Assembly (NCBI RefSeq): GCF_030604225.1
Contig: NZ_JAUVWH010000011.1
Location: 1-35,808 of the forward strand
Direction of reading: 5' to 3'
Length of the DNA stretch: 35,808 nucleotides
Source of the DNA: Geoalkalibacter sp.
Lineage (GTDB): Bacteria > Desulfobacterota > Desulfuromonadia > Desulfuromonadales > Geoalkalibacteraceae
Part shown: positions 16,582-26,140 of the stretch, one piece after another
Layout of the letters: every line of letters begins with the position of its first letter
Numbering within the stretch: position 1 is the first letter of the stretch
The notes under the pieces: generated by a model
Told to the model about the DNA's origin: nothing
Databases searched by the model: none
What the model saw: the letters and a program-made list of their open reading frames with translations, nothing else
Made by a program: the position numbers and the translations under genes

Positions 16582-17277
16582 ATGTCCGACACCAGCCGGC
16601 GCATCAAGGATTGGCCGCAGGCCGAACGACCACGGGAAAAACTGCTCGACCGCGGACCGGAGTCGCTGAGCGACGCCGAACTGCTCGCCCTGGTGCTGCG
16701 CACCGGCGATGCCGCCACCCGCACCAGCGCCCTGGATCATGCTCGCCTGCTGCTGGCGCGTTTCGGCGGCCTGCGCCAACTGGCGACGGCAAGCATTACC
16801 GAGCTTTGCCAGATCAAGGGCATCGGCCCGGCCAAGGCGGCGGAATTGCAGGCCGTGTTCCAGATCGCGCGGCGCTTTGCCGATGCCCGCCTGCGCCCCG
16901 GCGATCGCTTCACCAGCTCCGAGGAGGTGTTTCGCTCCTTCCACGAGCGCCTGCGCGACCACAAGCGCGAGGTCTTCTACACCCTGCTCCTCGACAGCAA
17001 GAACCGCGTGATCCGCGAAGTACCCATCTCCGAAGGCAGCCTCACCGCCAGCATCGTCCATCCCCGCGAGGTGTTCGCGCCGGTCATCCGCGAATCGGCC
17101 TCGGCGGTGCTCTTCGTCCACAACCACCCCTCGGGCGACCCCACCCCCAGCCGCGAGGACATCGAGATCACCCGCCGCCTCAAGGACGTGGGCGAGCTGG
17201 TCGGCGTGCGCGTCCTCGATCACATCGTCGTCGGCAGCGACCGCTATGTGTCCTTCGCCGATCGGGGGTTGTTGTAA
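16582..17277 (+). CDS. radC: RadC family protein (JAB/MPN domain)
   Basis: ERPREKLLDRGPESLSDAELLALVLRTG...VLFVHNHPSGDPTPSREDIEITRRLKDVGELVGVRVLDHIVVG. Confidence 0.95.
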   Translation: MSDTSRRIKDWPQAERPREKLLDRGPESLSDAELLALVLRTGDAATRTSALDHARLLLARFGGLRQLATASITELCQIKGIGPAKAAELQAVFQIARRFADARLRPGDRFTSSEEVFRSFHERLRDHKREVFYTLLLDSKNRVIREVPISEGSLTASIVHPREVFAPVIRESASAVLFVHNHPSGDPTPSREDIEITRRLKDVGELVGVRVLDHIVVGSDRYVSFADRGLL

Positions 17278-17393
17278 GGTCCGTGCAAGGGGGTTATTGG
17301 CGAAACGCGGCAAAGCTGGTATGATGGCCACTTGCGTGTCCAAAAACCGGCGGCGCATGCCGCCCCAGACGACTCCCTCCAGGAGAGCCTTTC

Positions 17394-18131
17394 ATGAAGA
17401 ACAACCTGATTGCGCTGGTGGTCCTGCTGATCGCGGCGATGGCCGTCCCGGCCCTGGCCCAGAGTTCCAAGCGCGGCGAGGAGGGCATCAACGCCGCCGC
17501 CGCGTCCCTGAAGATGACCTTTCCCCGCCTCGAATTCGACAGCATCCACCCCACCCCCATCGACGGCATGTACGAGGTGTTGAGCGGCGACCGCATCATC
17601 TATTTCGTGCCGCGCACCCAGCACCTGATCTACGGCGAGATCTGGGACGCCCAGGGACAGAGCCTGACCCGCGCGCGCCAGGCGCAGATCATGTCCGACC
17701 GCATCAAGGACTTGCCCCTCGACAAGGCGCTGAAAATCGGCAGCGGCAAGAACATCGTCATCGAGGTCACCGATCCCGACTGCCCCTTCTGCCGCAAGGG
17801 CAGCGAGTTTCTCGGCCAGCGCGACGACGTGACGCGCTACATCTTCTTCTACCCCCTGACCCGCATCCACCCCGAAGCCGAGGGCAAGGCGCGCTACGTC
17901 TTGTCGTCGAAGAACCCGGCCGACGCCTATGAGGACGTGATGCACGGCCGCTACGACGGCCGGCCCCTGCCCGAATTCGAGGACAACAAGCAGTTGGAGG
18001 CCCACCTGGAGATCGTCAACAAGCTCGGCGTGCGCGGCACGCCCAAGTTCTGGATCAACGGCACCTATCTTTCCGGCGCCGATCTGCAGGCCATGGAGCA
18101 GCTCCTGGGTGCGCCCGCCCAGAAACAGTAA
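17394..18131 (+). CDS. DsbC-like thioredoxin-fold protein (CPFC active site)
   Basis: Signal peptide; GSGKNIVIEVTDPDCPFCRKGSEFL...VRGTPKFWINGTYLSG. Confidence 0.88.
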   Translation: MKNNLIALVVLLIAAMAVPALAQSSKRGEEGINAAAASLKMTFPRLEFDSIHPTPIDGMYEVLSGDRIIYFVPRTQHLIYGEIWDAQGQSLTRARQAQIMSDRIKDLPLDKALKIGSGKNIVIEVTDPDCPFCRKGSEFLGQRDDVTRYIFFYPLTRIHPEAEGKARYVLSSKNPADAYEDVMHGRYDGRPLPEFEDNKQLEAHLEIVNKLGVRGTPKFWINGTYLSGADLQAMEQLLGAPAQKQ

Positions 18132-18155
18132 GCTTTTGATTTTTGACTGAAAAAC

Positions 18156-18190
18156 GGCCGGAGGGGCGGTGCGCGCCCATCCGGCTTTTT
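18156..18190 (+). terminator. rho-independent terminator/attenuator after the dsbC-like gene
   Basis: GCCGGAGGGGCGGTGCGCGCCCATCCGGCTTTTT; only 16 bp before the next ATG. Confidence 0.7.
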
Positions 18191-18205
18191 CGTTGCAGAG
18201 AGCCT

Positions 18206-20581
18206 ATGACGACATCCGCCACCCCGGAACTGCTCGCCCCCGCCGGCAGCCTCGAAGCCTTTTTCGCCGCCATGGAAAACGGCGCCGATGCCGTCTATTG
18301 CGGCCTGCGCGAGTTTTCGGCGCGGGCCAAGGCGAAAAATTTCACCCTTGCCGACCTGGAGCGCATGCTCAATTACGCCCAGGGGCGCGGGCGTAAGATT
18401 TACGTCACCCTCAACACCCTGGTCAAGGAGCGGGAACTGCCGCAGCTGGTGGAAACCCTGGCGGCTCTGGAGGCGCTGCGGGTCGACGGCGTGATTTTAC
18501 AGGATCTCGCCGTGTGGCGCCTGGCCCGTGGCCATTTTCCCGGCCTTGAACTGCATGCCTCGACGCAGATGACGGTGCACAATGCCGCCGGGGTACGGCA
18601 GTTGGAGCGCATGGGCTTTACCCGCGGGGTGCTGGCGCGCGAGCTGTCCCTGGAAGAAATCGCCGCCATCCGCCGCCAGACCCACCTGGAATTGGAGCAC
18701 TTCGTCCACGGCGCCCTGTGCTTCAGCTTTTCCGGCCAGTGCTATTTTTCCTCCTGGCTGGGCGGCAAGAGCGGCAATCGCGGACGCTGCGCCCAACCCT
18801 GCCGCCGCCGCTACCGCTATCACAACCAGGATGGCTACTACCTCTCGCCCAACGACCTCTCGGCCATTGACCTGCTGCCCGAACTGGCCGCGGCCGGAGT
18901 GTGCAGCCTCAAGATCGAGGGGCGCATGAAGAGCGCCGAATACGTGGCCTCGGTGGTCGCGGCCTACCGCCTGGCCCTCGATGCCCCCGAGTCGGGACGC
19001 AAGGAGGCGGTGCGCGCCGCCAAGGACAAGCTCAAGCTGTCCTTCGGTCGCCTGCCGACGCGTGGCTTTTTGACCGGACCCCAGCCCACGGATATCGCCG
19101 TCCCCTCGGTGAAAGGCTCAACCGGCCGCTTCCTCGGCGAAATCCTGGCCGCGCGTGGCGCCGACATCAGTTTCAAGACCCGCGACCGGCTGCATGTCGG
19201 CGACCGCCTGCGGGTGCAGCCCCAATCGGACCAGGCTGGCACCGCCTTCACCGTCAAGACCTTGCTGGTGGGCGGGCGGCCGGCCAAGCTCGCCCCGCCC
19301 GAGGCCCAGGTGAGTCTCCCCACGCCCTTCGCCGGGCGCTTCCGCAAGGGCGACGCGGTCTTCAAGGTGTCCTCGGAACAGGCCTTCACCCTGAGTGATG
19401 CCGCCTGCCGGCGCCGGCTGGAGGCCGCCACGCCACGCGCCGAACGCATCAACCTGGACGTCGGCCTCGGGGAGGGGCGCCTGCAGCTGCGCGGCACCTG
19501 GCAGGACCTGATCCTGGAGCGCGACTTTGCCGTGGACACCTACGCCGCCGAGAGCAATCCCCTCTCCACGGACACGCTGCGCGAGGTGTTCGGCCGCGGC
19601 GGCGAGACGGCCCTGGAGCTTGGCGAGCTTAACGCCGCCGCGCTGCCGCCGGTGGTGATCCCACCCAAGCAGCTCAAGGAAATCCGCCGCGGCTTCTATC
19701 AGGAGTTCGCCCAGCTCATCGCCCGCCGACGTCTCGACACGCGCCGCGCCCACCAGCGCGAGGCCCTCGCCGAGCTGCTGCCGGCGGGCCCGCCGGCGCC
19801 CGCCGGCAAACCCCAGCTGAGCGTACTCATCGGCGACCCGCGCGAGGCGCACCTGCTCAGCGATCCCGACGTGGAGCGCCTGCTCATCCCCCTCACCCCG
19901 CGCCTGGCGCGCGGTCTCGTCCCCGTCGCCCGCAAGCTCGCCGCGCAGCGCGGACGCATCATCTGGGATCTGCCCTTCATCCTTTTCGAGGACGACTGGC
20001 TGAGCCTCCAGGATGCGATCCGCGCTCTTCACGAGCTCGGCTTTCGCGCCTTTCGCCTCAACAATCTCGGCCACTTCGAGCTCTTCGCCGGGCTGGAAAA
20101 CCTCAACCTGCTCAGCGGCTACCGCCTGTTCTCCCTCAACACCCAGGCCCTGATCGCCTGGCGCGAACTGGGTCTGGCGGAACTCGGCCTCTACATCGAG
20201 GACGACCGCGACAACCTGACCGAGGTGCTGCGCCGCGATCCCGGCGTGCCCCTGAACCTCACGGTCCATGCCCAGGTACCGCTCATCACCTCACGCATCC
20301 GCCTCAAGGGGGTGCGCTCCGATCGCGCCCTGGTTTCCGATCGCGGGGAAAAATACGGCATCGATGAGCGCAGCGGCCTGACAGTGCTGGCGGCGGAACA
20401 GGATTTCTCCCTCCTCGGGCAGTTGCACGAGCTGCAACGCCTGGGCGCCGGGCGCTTTATCCTGGAGCTTGGCCATTGCGGGGCGTTCTCGCCGCGCGGC
20501 AAGCAGGTGCTGGCGGCGGCCAAGAGCGACCGGGCGCCGGCGGGCACCGCCAAGTTCAATTTCGAGATGGGGATGGAGTAA
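18206..20581 (+). CDS. U32 family peptidase / RNA hydroxylation-type protein
   Basis: PELLAPAGSLEAFFAAMENGADAVYCGLREFSARAKAKNF...GALCFSFSGQCYFSSWLGGKSGNRGRCAQPCRRRYR. Confidence 0.93.
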   Translation: MTTSATPELLAPAGSLEAFFAAMENGADAVYCGLREFSARAKAKNFTLADLERMLNYAQGRGRKIYVTLNTLVKERELPQLVETLAALEALRVDGVILQDLAVWRLARGHFPGLELHASTQMTVHNAAGVRQLERMGFTRGVLARELSLEEIAAIRRQTHLELEHFVHGALCFSFSGQCYFSSWLGGKSGNRGRCAQPCRRRYRYHNQDGYYLSPNDLSAIDLLPELAAAGVCSLKIEGRMKSAEYVASVVAAYRLALDAPESGRKEAVRAAKDKLKLSFGRLPTRGFLTGPQPTDIAVPSVKGSTGRFLGEILAARGADISFKTRDRLHVGDRLRVQPQSDQAGTAFTVKTLLVGGRPAKLAPPEAQVSLPTPFAGRFRKGDAVFKVSSEQAFTLSDAACRRRLEAATPRAERINLDVGLGEGRLQLRGTWQDLILERDFAVDTYAAESNPLSTDTLREVFGRGGETALELGELNAAALPPVVIPPKQLKEIRRGFYQEFAQLIARRRLDTRRAHQREALAELLPAGPPAPAGKPQLSVLIGDPREAHLLSDPDVERLLIPLTPRLARGLVPVARKLAAQRGRIIWDLPFILFEDDWLSLQDAIRALHELGFRAFRLNNLGHFELFAGLENLNLLSGYRLFSLNTQALIAWRELGLAELGLYIEDDRDNLTEVLRRDPGVPLNLTVHAQVPLITSRIRLKGVRSDRALVSDRGEKYGIDERSGLTVLAAEQDFSLLGQLHELQRLGAGRFILELGHCGAFSPRGKQVLAAAKSDRAPAGTAKFNFEMGME

Positions 20582-20599
20582 GGCGGGGCGGCGCACCGC

Positions 20600-22198
20600 T
20601 CAGCGCAGGCCGAGCACCAGAAGGTTGACGAGGCCGATGAGAAACCCGAGCAGGGCGCCGAACAGATTGATGTACTTGAACTGCTCCTTCATGATGCCCA
20701 TGAGCAGCCCTTCGACCTTGAGCAGATCCAGGGAGTTGACCTTTTCCTCGACCATGCGCTGCACGTTGAGGGTTTCCACCAGGGGCGGCACCTCTTTTTT
20801 CAGCAGCTCGCCCAACTGACGGCACAGCCCTTCGTTCAATTCCTCGCGCACATCGGCGGGCACCCGCGCCGCGAGCCGCCCCAGGGGCTTGCGAAACAGC
20901 CATTGCTCGGATTTCTCCTCCAGCACCTGGGCCAGGATGTCGCGCGCCGCGGGGGAACGCAGGGCGGCGAGAATCCTCGCGTAAAGGGCCTCGCGAGCCT
21001 GCTCCAGGCCGCCCTCGGGCAGCGCCTTGTCGAGCAGCGTGGCGAAGGAGCGATCCTTGAGCCGCTCGATACTGCGTTCGGCCAGGCCCAGGGCGGTTTC
21101 GCTGGCGCGGCGACTGCGCACGTATTCCACCGCCTTGACGCGCACGAAGCGCCGTACCCCCGCCACCTTCTCGTAGGGCACCTTCTCCAGATAGCTCGCC
21201 AGGGGCCGGTCGAGCAGGGCCTCGACGCGGCCGCGCAGCAACTGGGCGACCTGCGCCTGGGTTTTCTCCTCCTTGAGCCAGCGGGCGATCTCGTCGCCGG
21301 CCTTGTCGAGGAACTCGGGGATGCGGGCGTAGAGTTTTTCCAGGTTGATGAAGCCGCCCAGCAATCCCGAAAGCCCCCCCAGGGAATCGAGAAAGGCCTC
21401 GATGGCCTGGCGCCCCTTGATGACGAGACGCATGCGAAAATCGGGGTCGTAGAACAGGCCGCCGAATTTTTCCAGCAGCGGCGGCACCTCCTTTTCCAGC
21501 TGAGCGACGATCACCTCGATGAGATCGGCGGGCAGCAGCTCGCGCAGGGTGGCCTGGGAGCCGACCCATTCATCGGTCTTGGCGTCGATGAACTGCTCCA
21601 CGGCGCGCGCCACTCCGGGCGAATGCAAAAAGGCGCTGATCCGCTCATCGAGATGAGTGCGCAGATGCCCGTAGCGCTCGGGCGTGAGAAAGCTCTCCAG
21701 GTCGCGGGCCAGCCAGGCATCGCTTTTGCGCTGCAACAGCTCGCGCAGCAGCCGGGCAAAGTCCTCGCTGTCGAGATAGGCGAACACCGCCTTGACCAGC
21801 TTCCAGCGCAGCAGCTCGACCAGCTCGCGAAAGCGGGCGCGAAAATCCCCCGGCACCAGCTGCTCCAGGGGGCCCAACTCCAGGTCGAGAAAACGGTCGA
21901 GCTTGTCGCCCACCGCGTCCTTGATCTCGCGGCGAAACCTCTCCTTTTCCAGGGCGCGCCCCACGTCGTCGCCGGTCAGCAGGTGGCTGCCGACCATCTC
22001 GCCCATGCGCGCCGCCAGCTCCTGGCGCTTGGCGGGAATGATCCCCGGCGTCAGGGGCACGCGCACGCCCAGAATCCGCCAGGGCCGCAGGGGGCGAAAG
22101 AGCATGCGGATGGCGATATGGTTGGTGACATAGCCGATGAAGGCGCCCAACAACGGCGGCAGCAGATAGGGCAGGTAGGGCTCAAAGCCGGCGATCAT
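20600..22198 (-). CDS. DUF445 family membrane protein
   Basis: LLGAFIGYVTNHIAIRMLFRPLRPWRILGVRVPLTPGIIPAKRQELAARMGEMVG...FGALLGFLIGLVNLLVL. Confidence 0.92.
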   Translation of the reverse strand: MIAGFEPYLPYLLPPLLGAFIGYVTNHIAIRMLFRPLRPWRILGVRVPLTPGIIPAKRQELAARMGEMVGSHLLTGDDVGRALEKERFRREIKDAVGDKLDRFLDLELGPLEQLVPGDFRARFRELVELLRWKLVKAVFAYLDSEDFARLLRELLQRKSDAWLARDLESFLTPERYGHLRTHLDERISAFLHSPGVARAVEQFIDAKTDEWVGSQATLRELLPADLIEVIVAQLEKEVPPLLEKFGGLFYDPDFRMRLVIKGRQAIEAFLDSLGGLSGLLGGFINLEKLYARIPEFLDKAGDEIARWLKEEKTQAQVAQLLRGRVEALLDRPLASYLEKVPYEKVAGVRRFVRVKAVEYVRSRRASETALGLAERSIERLKDRSFATLLDKALPEGGLEQAREALYARILAALRSPAARDILAQVLEEKSEQWLFRKPLGRLAARVPADVREELNEGLCRQLGELLKKEVPPLVETLNVQRMVEEKVNSLDLLKVEGLLMGIMKEQFKYINLFGALLGFLIGLVNLLVLGLR

Positions 22199-22338
22199 CC
22201 GAAAAATATCCTCGCAATTCGCGTCCTTGTCATCAAACGGCCATCATAGCGACCTTGGCGGCGCGGCACAAGAGGGCGACGCCCGGCAAATATCTGCTAA
22301 AGTTTACTCAAAAAAGCCCCTCGGAAAGGATCGGCCCC

Positions 22339-22881
22339 ATGCCCGACCAGGACAGTCTTCCGCGCAAGCAGCAGTTGCGCATCCGCGACATGACCATCGA
22401 CGATCTCTCCACCGTCTTTCACCTGGGCGAGGAGATCTTCACCGCCGAATACTCGCCGAGTCTCTACCGCACCTGGGACGAGTACGAGATCACCACCCTG
22501 TTCAACAGCGACAGCGAGCTGTGCCTGGTCGCCGAGCACGAGGGACAGATCGTCGGCTTTGCCCTCGGCACGACCGTGGAAAAGCATCATTCGGCATGGA
22601 AATACGGCTATCTGGTGTGGCTGGGGGTGCGCCCCTTCATGCAGAAGCTGCGCGTCGGCGCGCGGCTGTTTCGCGAAATCAAGCGGCGCATGCGCGAGCA
22701 GGGCGTGCGCATGATCATCATCGACACCGACGCCGAAAACGAGGCGGCGATCCGCTTCTTCACCAAGCAGGGCTTCGGCAACGTGCAGGAGCACGTCTAC
22801 ATGACCCTCAACCTGGGTCGCAAGCAAAAGGGGAAAAAACGCGATGGCGCAGCTCCTGGAAAAAATCTGGCGGGCCATTGA
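22339..22881 (+). CDS. GNAT family N-acetyltransferase
   Basis: RIRDMTIDDLSTVFHLGEEIF...LVAEHEGQIVGFALGTT...MRMIIIDTDAENEAAIRFFTKQGF-type GNAT pattern. Confidence 0.92.
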   Translation: MPDQDSLPRKQQLRIRDMTIDDLSTVFHLGEEIFTAEYSPSLYRTWDEYEITTLFNSDSELCLVAEHEGQIVGFALGTTVEKHHSAWKYGYLVWLGVRPFMQKLRVGARLFREIKRRMREQGVRMIIIDTDAENEAAIRFFTKQGFGNVQEHVYMTLNLGRKQKGKKRDGAAPGKNLAGH

Positions 22882-23980
22882 CGCGGCGCGCCTGCGCGCG
22901 CTGCTCACGGATCTGGTGGACATCTACTCGCCGGCGGGCAAGGAAGAGGATATCCAGCTCTACCTGGAAGAGCGGCTGCACGGCGCCAATTTCGCCCTGC
23001 GCCGCCAGGAGGTGGAGGAGGAGCGCTACAACCTGATCGTGCCCCTGGGCTGGCAGGAGCCGCGTCTCTACCTGGTCGGCCACGTCGACACCATCGCCGC
23101 CTGGGATCTGGAGGACTACGGCGCCCGCGAGGAAAACGGCCTGATTCATGGCCTGGGCAGCGCCGACATGAAGGGCGGCTGCGCGGCCATGGTCGAGGCC
23201 TTTCTCGCCCTGGCGGCGGTGCTGCCGCCCGAGGAGCGCCCGCCGGTGGGCTTGTTGCTGGTGGTGGGCGAGGAGGAAAACGGCGACGGCAGCGCCGCCT
23301 TTCTCGAAACCTGCCGCCCCCCCTGGGTGGTGATCGGCGAGCCCACCGGCCTGGCGCCCTGCTTCGCCCATTACGGCTACCTGGAAGCCGGTTTCGTCAC
23401 CAGCGGGCGACGCACGCACTCATCCTTGCCCGAACTCGGCCACAACGCCGTCGAATCCATGCTGCGCGTGCTGCTGCACCTGGGCCGCGACCCGCTCTTC
23501 GAGCGCGGCAGCTCGGAGATCGCCTATTCCATCCGCGAACTGACCTCTTCGCGCGCCGGGTTCGTCGTGCCCGATCGTTGCGAAGCCTGGATCGACCTGC
23601 ATCTGCCGCCCCAGGGCGACCCGGCCGAGGTCCAGGCCGCCATCCGCGCCCGCGCCGATACCGCCGGGCAGCTCATTCCCGATCTCAACCTGGAGCTGGA
23701 ATTCAACTTCGCCGCGCGCGGTTACGATCTGGGCATGGACACGGTCCTCGCCCAAGCCCTGGCCGAGATCTACCCGCGCCTGAACCTCAGGTTCTCCGGG
23801 GACGCGTTCCGCTCCCACTCCGACGGCAACCTGTTTTTCGACGCCGGCGTCAAGCCCCTGATCCTCGGCCCCGGCGCCCTCGAGGTGGCCCACACGCCCG
23901 AGGAACACACCCCCTTCGCCCAGGTGCTGGCGGCGGCAAAAATCTACGCGGCCCTGTGCCTGCAGGCGAATTCCCTGTAG
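22844..23980 (+). CDS. M20 family metallopeptidase (ArgE/DapE-like)
   Basis: LVDIYSPAGKEEDI...LYLVGHVDTIAAW...HGLGSADMKGGCAAMVEAFLAL...VVGEEENGDGS; overlaps the GNAT gene. Confidence 0.92.
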   Translation: MAQLLEKIWRAIDAARLRALLTDLVDIYSPAGKEEDIQLYLEERLHGANFALRRQEVEEERYNLIVPLGWQEPRLYLVGHVDTIAAWDLEDYGAREENGLIHGLGSADMKGGCAAMVEAFLALAAVLPPEERPPVGLLLVVGEEENGDGSAAFLETCRPPWVVIGEPTGLAPCFAHYGYLEAGFVTSGRRTHSSLPELGHNAVESMLRVLLHLGRDPLFERGSSEIAYSIRELTSSRAGFVVPDRCEAWIDLHLPPQGDPAEVQAAIRARADTAGQLIPDLNLELEFNFAARGYDLGMDTVLAQALAEIYPRLNLRFSGDAFRSHSDGNLFFDAGVKPLILGPGALEVAHTPEEHTPFAQVLAAAKIYAALCLQANSL

Positions 23981-24097
23981 GGGCGAGGCGCTGCCTCGCC
24001 CAGGGCGACCCACCGGGTTGCCCCTACCGGGGATTTCACCCGGATTGTTGTAGGGGCGCACATCGGTGCGCCCTGGGCGGACTCGGTCCGCCCCTAC
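23977..24097. repeat. GTAGGGGCG modular palindromic repeat, copy B (two units)
   Basis: GTAGGGGCGAGGCGCTGCCTCGCCCAGGGCGACCCACCGGGTTGCCCCTAC (23977-24027) and GTAGGGGCGCACATCGGTGCGCCCTGGGCGGACTCGGTCCGCCCCTAC (24050-24097). Confidence 0.9.
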
Positions 24098-25092
24098 TCC
24101 ATTTCCACCAGGGAATGGTCGCCGATGTTCATGTGGCGCGCCGCGCCGACCAGGCGCACCGACTCGCCGATGATGGAGCCGTCGAGAATCATGCTGCGCA
24201 CTTCGCTGTTGGCGTTGATGATGCTGTCGCGCACGATGCTGCCGCTGATGTGACTGCCCGCGGCGAGGCTGACATTGGGGCCGACGATGGAATCGCGCAC
24301 CGTCGCGCCGCGCTCGATGTGGACCGGCTCGATGAGCACCGCGTTACGCACCTCGCCGTGGGTGTGATGGCGGCCCTGGAGCAGGTAGCGGTTGGTTTCG
24401 AGCAGGGTTTCGGGCTTGCCGCAATCAAGCCAGGCATCGATCTCGGGGGCGCGGAATTTGAGGCCGGCGCGAATCATGTTCATGAACACCGCCGGCAGGT
24501 AGTATTCGCCCTTGACGGTTTCGCCGGCGCGGATGCTGCGCTCCAGGTGGTCCATGAAGCCGCGGCCGTCCTTGAGGTAGTAGAGCCCCACCTGGGCCAG
24601 GCGCGAGATGGGCTGGTCGGGCTTTTCCACCATGTCGACGATGAACCCCGTCTCGTCGACCACGTTGACGCCGAAGCGCTGGTAATCCTCGACTTCCTTG
24701 GAATAGATCAGTCCGTCGCAGTCGCCGCACAGCGCCCCGATGCGGTCAAGGTCGGTGACGAAGATGGTGTCGTTGAACACCACCAGCACGTCGTCGCCGG
24801 GCGCGATGCGCGGCGCGGCGAGGGACACGGCGTGGGCCGGGCCGAGGCGCTCCTTCTGCAGGGTCGCCCAGCAGTTGAGGTTGGGGAATTTCTGCTTCAT
24901 GAAGGCCATGACCTGCGGGCCGTTTTCCTCGTCGTTGATGAAGATGTATTCCTCGGCGTCGAGGGGCGCGAGGCGCTCGACGATGTGCTGGAGCACGGTC
25001 TTGCCGGCGACGTGCACCAGGGACTTGGCCTTGGTGTGGGTGTGGGGGCGCAGGCGTGTGCCCTTGCCCGCGGTGGGCAGGATGATCTTCAT
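24094..25092 (-). CDS. sugar-phosphate nucleotidyltransferase (NTP_transferase plus left-handed beta-helix)
   Basis: MKIILPTAGKGTRLRPHTHTKAKSLVHVAGKTVLQHIVE...; C-terminal hexapeptide-like repeats. Confidence 0.92.
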   Translation of the reverse strand: MKIILPTAGKGTRLRPHTHTKAKSLVHVAGKTVLQHIVERLAPLDAEEYIFINDEENGPQVMAFMKQKFPNLNCWATLQKERLGPAHAVSLAAPRIAPGDDVLVVFNDTIFVTDLDRIGALCGDCDGLIYSKEVEDYQRFGVNVVDETGFIVDMVEKPDQPISRLAQVGLYYLKDGRGFMDHLERSIRAGETVKGEYYLPAVFMNMIRAGLKFRAPEIDAWLDCGKPETLLETNRYLLQGRHHTHGEVRNAVLIEPVHIERGATVRDSIVGPNVSLAAGSHISGSIVRDSIINANSEVRSMILDGSIIGESVRLVGAARHMNIGDHSLVEME

Positions 25093-25230
25093 GCCGATGT
25101 TCCTCCTTTGCTGCTTGCCATCATGAAATGAAATTGGCTAATCTTCCTTCGCCCCGACCGGGCAACCCAGACAGGATAGCACAAACACCGGCCGGCGTAA
25201 TCGGCCTTTAGGTCAGTTCGAGGAGTTCCC

Positions 25231-26094
25231 ATGAAAGACCAGCTCATTCGCATCCTCACCCGCGACGGCACCCTGCGCGGCCTGGCGGCCGTCACCACCG
25301 GCCTGGTGGAAGAATGCCGCCGCCGCCAGGATGCCGACCCCACCGCGACCCTGGCCCTGGGCCGTTTGACCACGGGGGCCGCGCTCATGGGCGGCCTGCT
25401 CAAGGGTGAGCAGCGCCTCAATCTCACCATCGAGGGCAATGGCCCCATCCAGCGCCTGAGTGCCGAAACCGACGCGCGCGGGCAGGTGCGCGCCACCATC
25501 AAGAATCCCTATCCCGCCGTGCCGCTGCGCGACGGCCGCCTCGACGTGGTGGGCGCCGTGGGCAAGGCCGGCTTTCTCCACGTCACCAAGGACCTGGGTC
25601 TGCGCGAGCCCTATCGCGGCACGGTGCAGCTGGTAAGCAGCGAAATCGGCGAGGATCTCGCCTACTATCTCACCACCTCGGAGCAGGTGCCCTCGGCGGT
25701 ATCCCTGGGCGTCTACATCGAAACCGACGGCCGGGTCGGCGCCGCCGGCGGCTTCATCCTCCAGGCCCTGCCGCCGGGCGACGAGGGTCGCATCGCCTTG
25801 CTCGAGGAGCGCCTGCGCGCCTTGCCGCCGGTCAGCAGCCTGCTGCGCGAGGGCCAGGGGCCGGCCGCCATTCTCGAACGCCTGCTCGCCGATATTCCCT
25901 TCGACGTCAAGGACAGCATCGACCTCGCCTTCCGCTGCACCTGCAACCGCCGCCAGATCCTGCGCCTGCTCGCCGGCCTCGGCGCCGAGGAGCTGGCGTC
26001 CCTGGCCCAACAGCAGGAAGAGGTGCGGGTCACCTGCGAATTCTGCAAGGAGGTCCACACCCTGACCCCCACCGAAATCCGCGCCATCCGGTAG
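25231..26094 (+). CDS. hslO: Hsp33 redox-regulated chaperone
   Basis: DQLIRILTRDGTLRGLAAVTTGLVEECRRR...; redox switch FRCTCNRRQ...VTCEFCKEVH. Confidence 0.95.
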   Translation: MKDQLIRILTRDGTLRGLAAVTTGLVEECRRRQDADPTATLALGRLTTGAALMGGLLKGEQRLNLTIEGNGPIQRLSAETDARGQVRATIKNPYPAVPLRDGRLDVVGAVGKAGFLHVTKDLGLREPYRGTVQLVSSEIGEDLAYYLTTSEQVPSAVSLGVYIETDGRVGAAGGFILQALPPGDEGRIALLEERLRALPPVSSLLREGQGPAAILERLLADIPFDVKDSIDLAFRCTCNRRQILRLLAGLGAEELASLAQQQEEVRVTCEFCKEVHTLTPTEIRAIR

Positions 26095-26140
26095 GGGCGC
26101 ACCGACGTGCGCCCTTGGGCGATTCATGAATCGCCCCTAC
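26091..26140. repeat. GTAGGGGCG modular palindromic repeat, copy C
   Basis: GTAGGGGCGCACCGACGTGCGCCCTTGGGCGATTCATGAATCGCCCCTAC. Confidence 0.9.

Noticed and set aside
15495-26140. CRISPR array interpretation of the GTAGGGG repeats
   Set aside because: Units are scattered at gene junctions, not regularly spaced, with palindromic inner sequences and no cas genes in the window.
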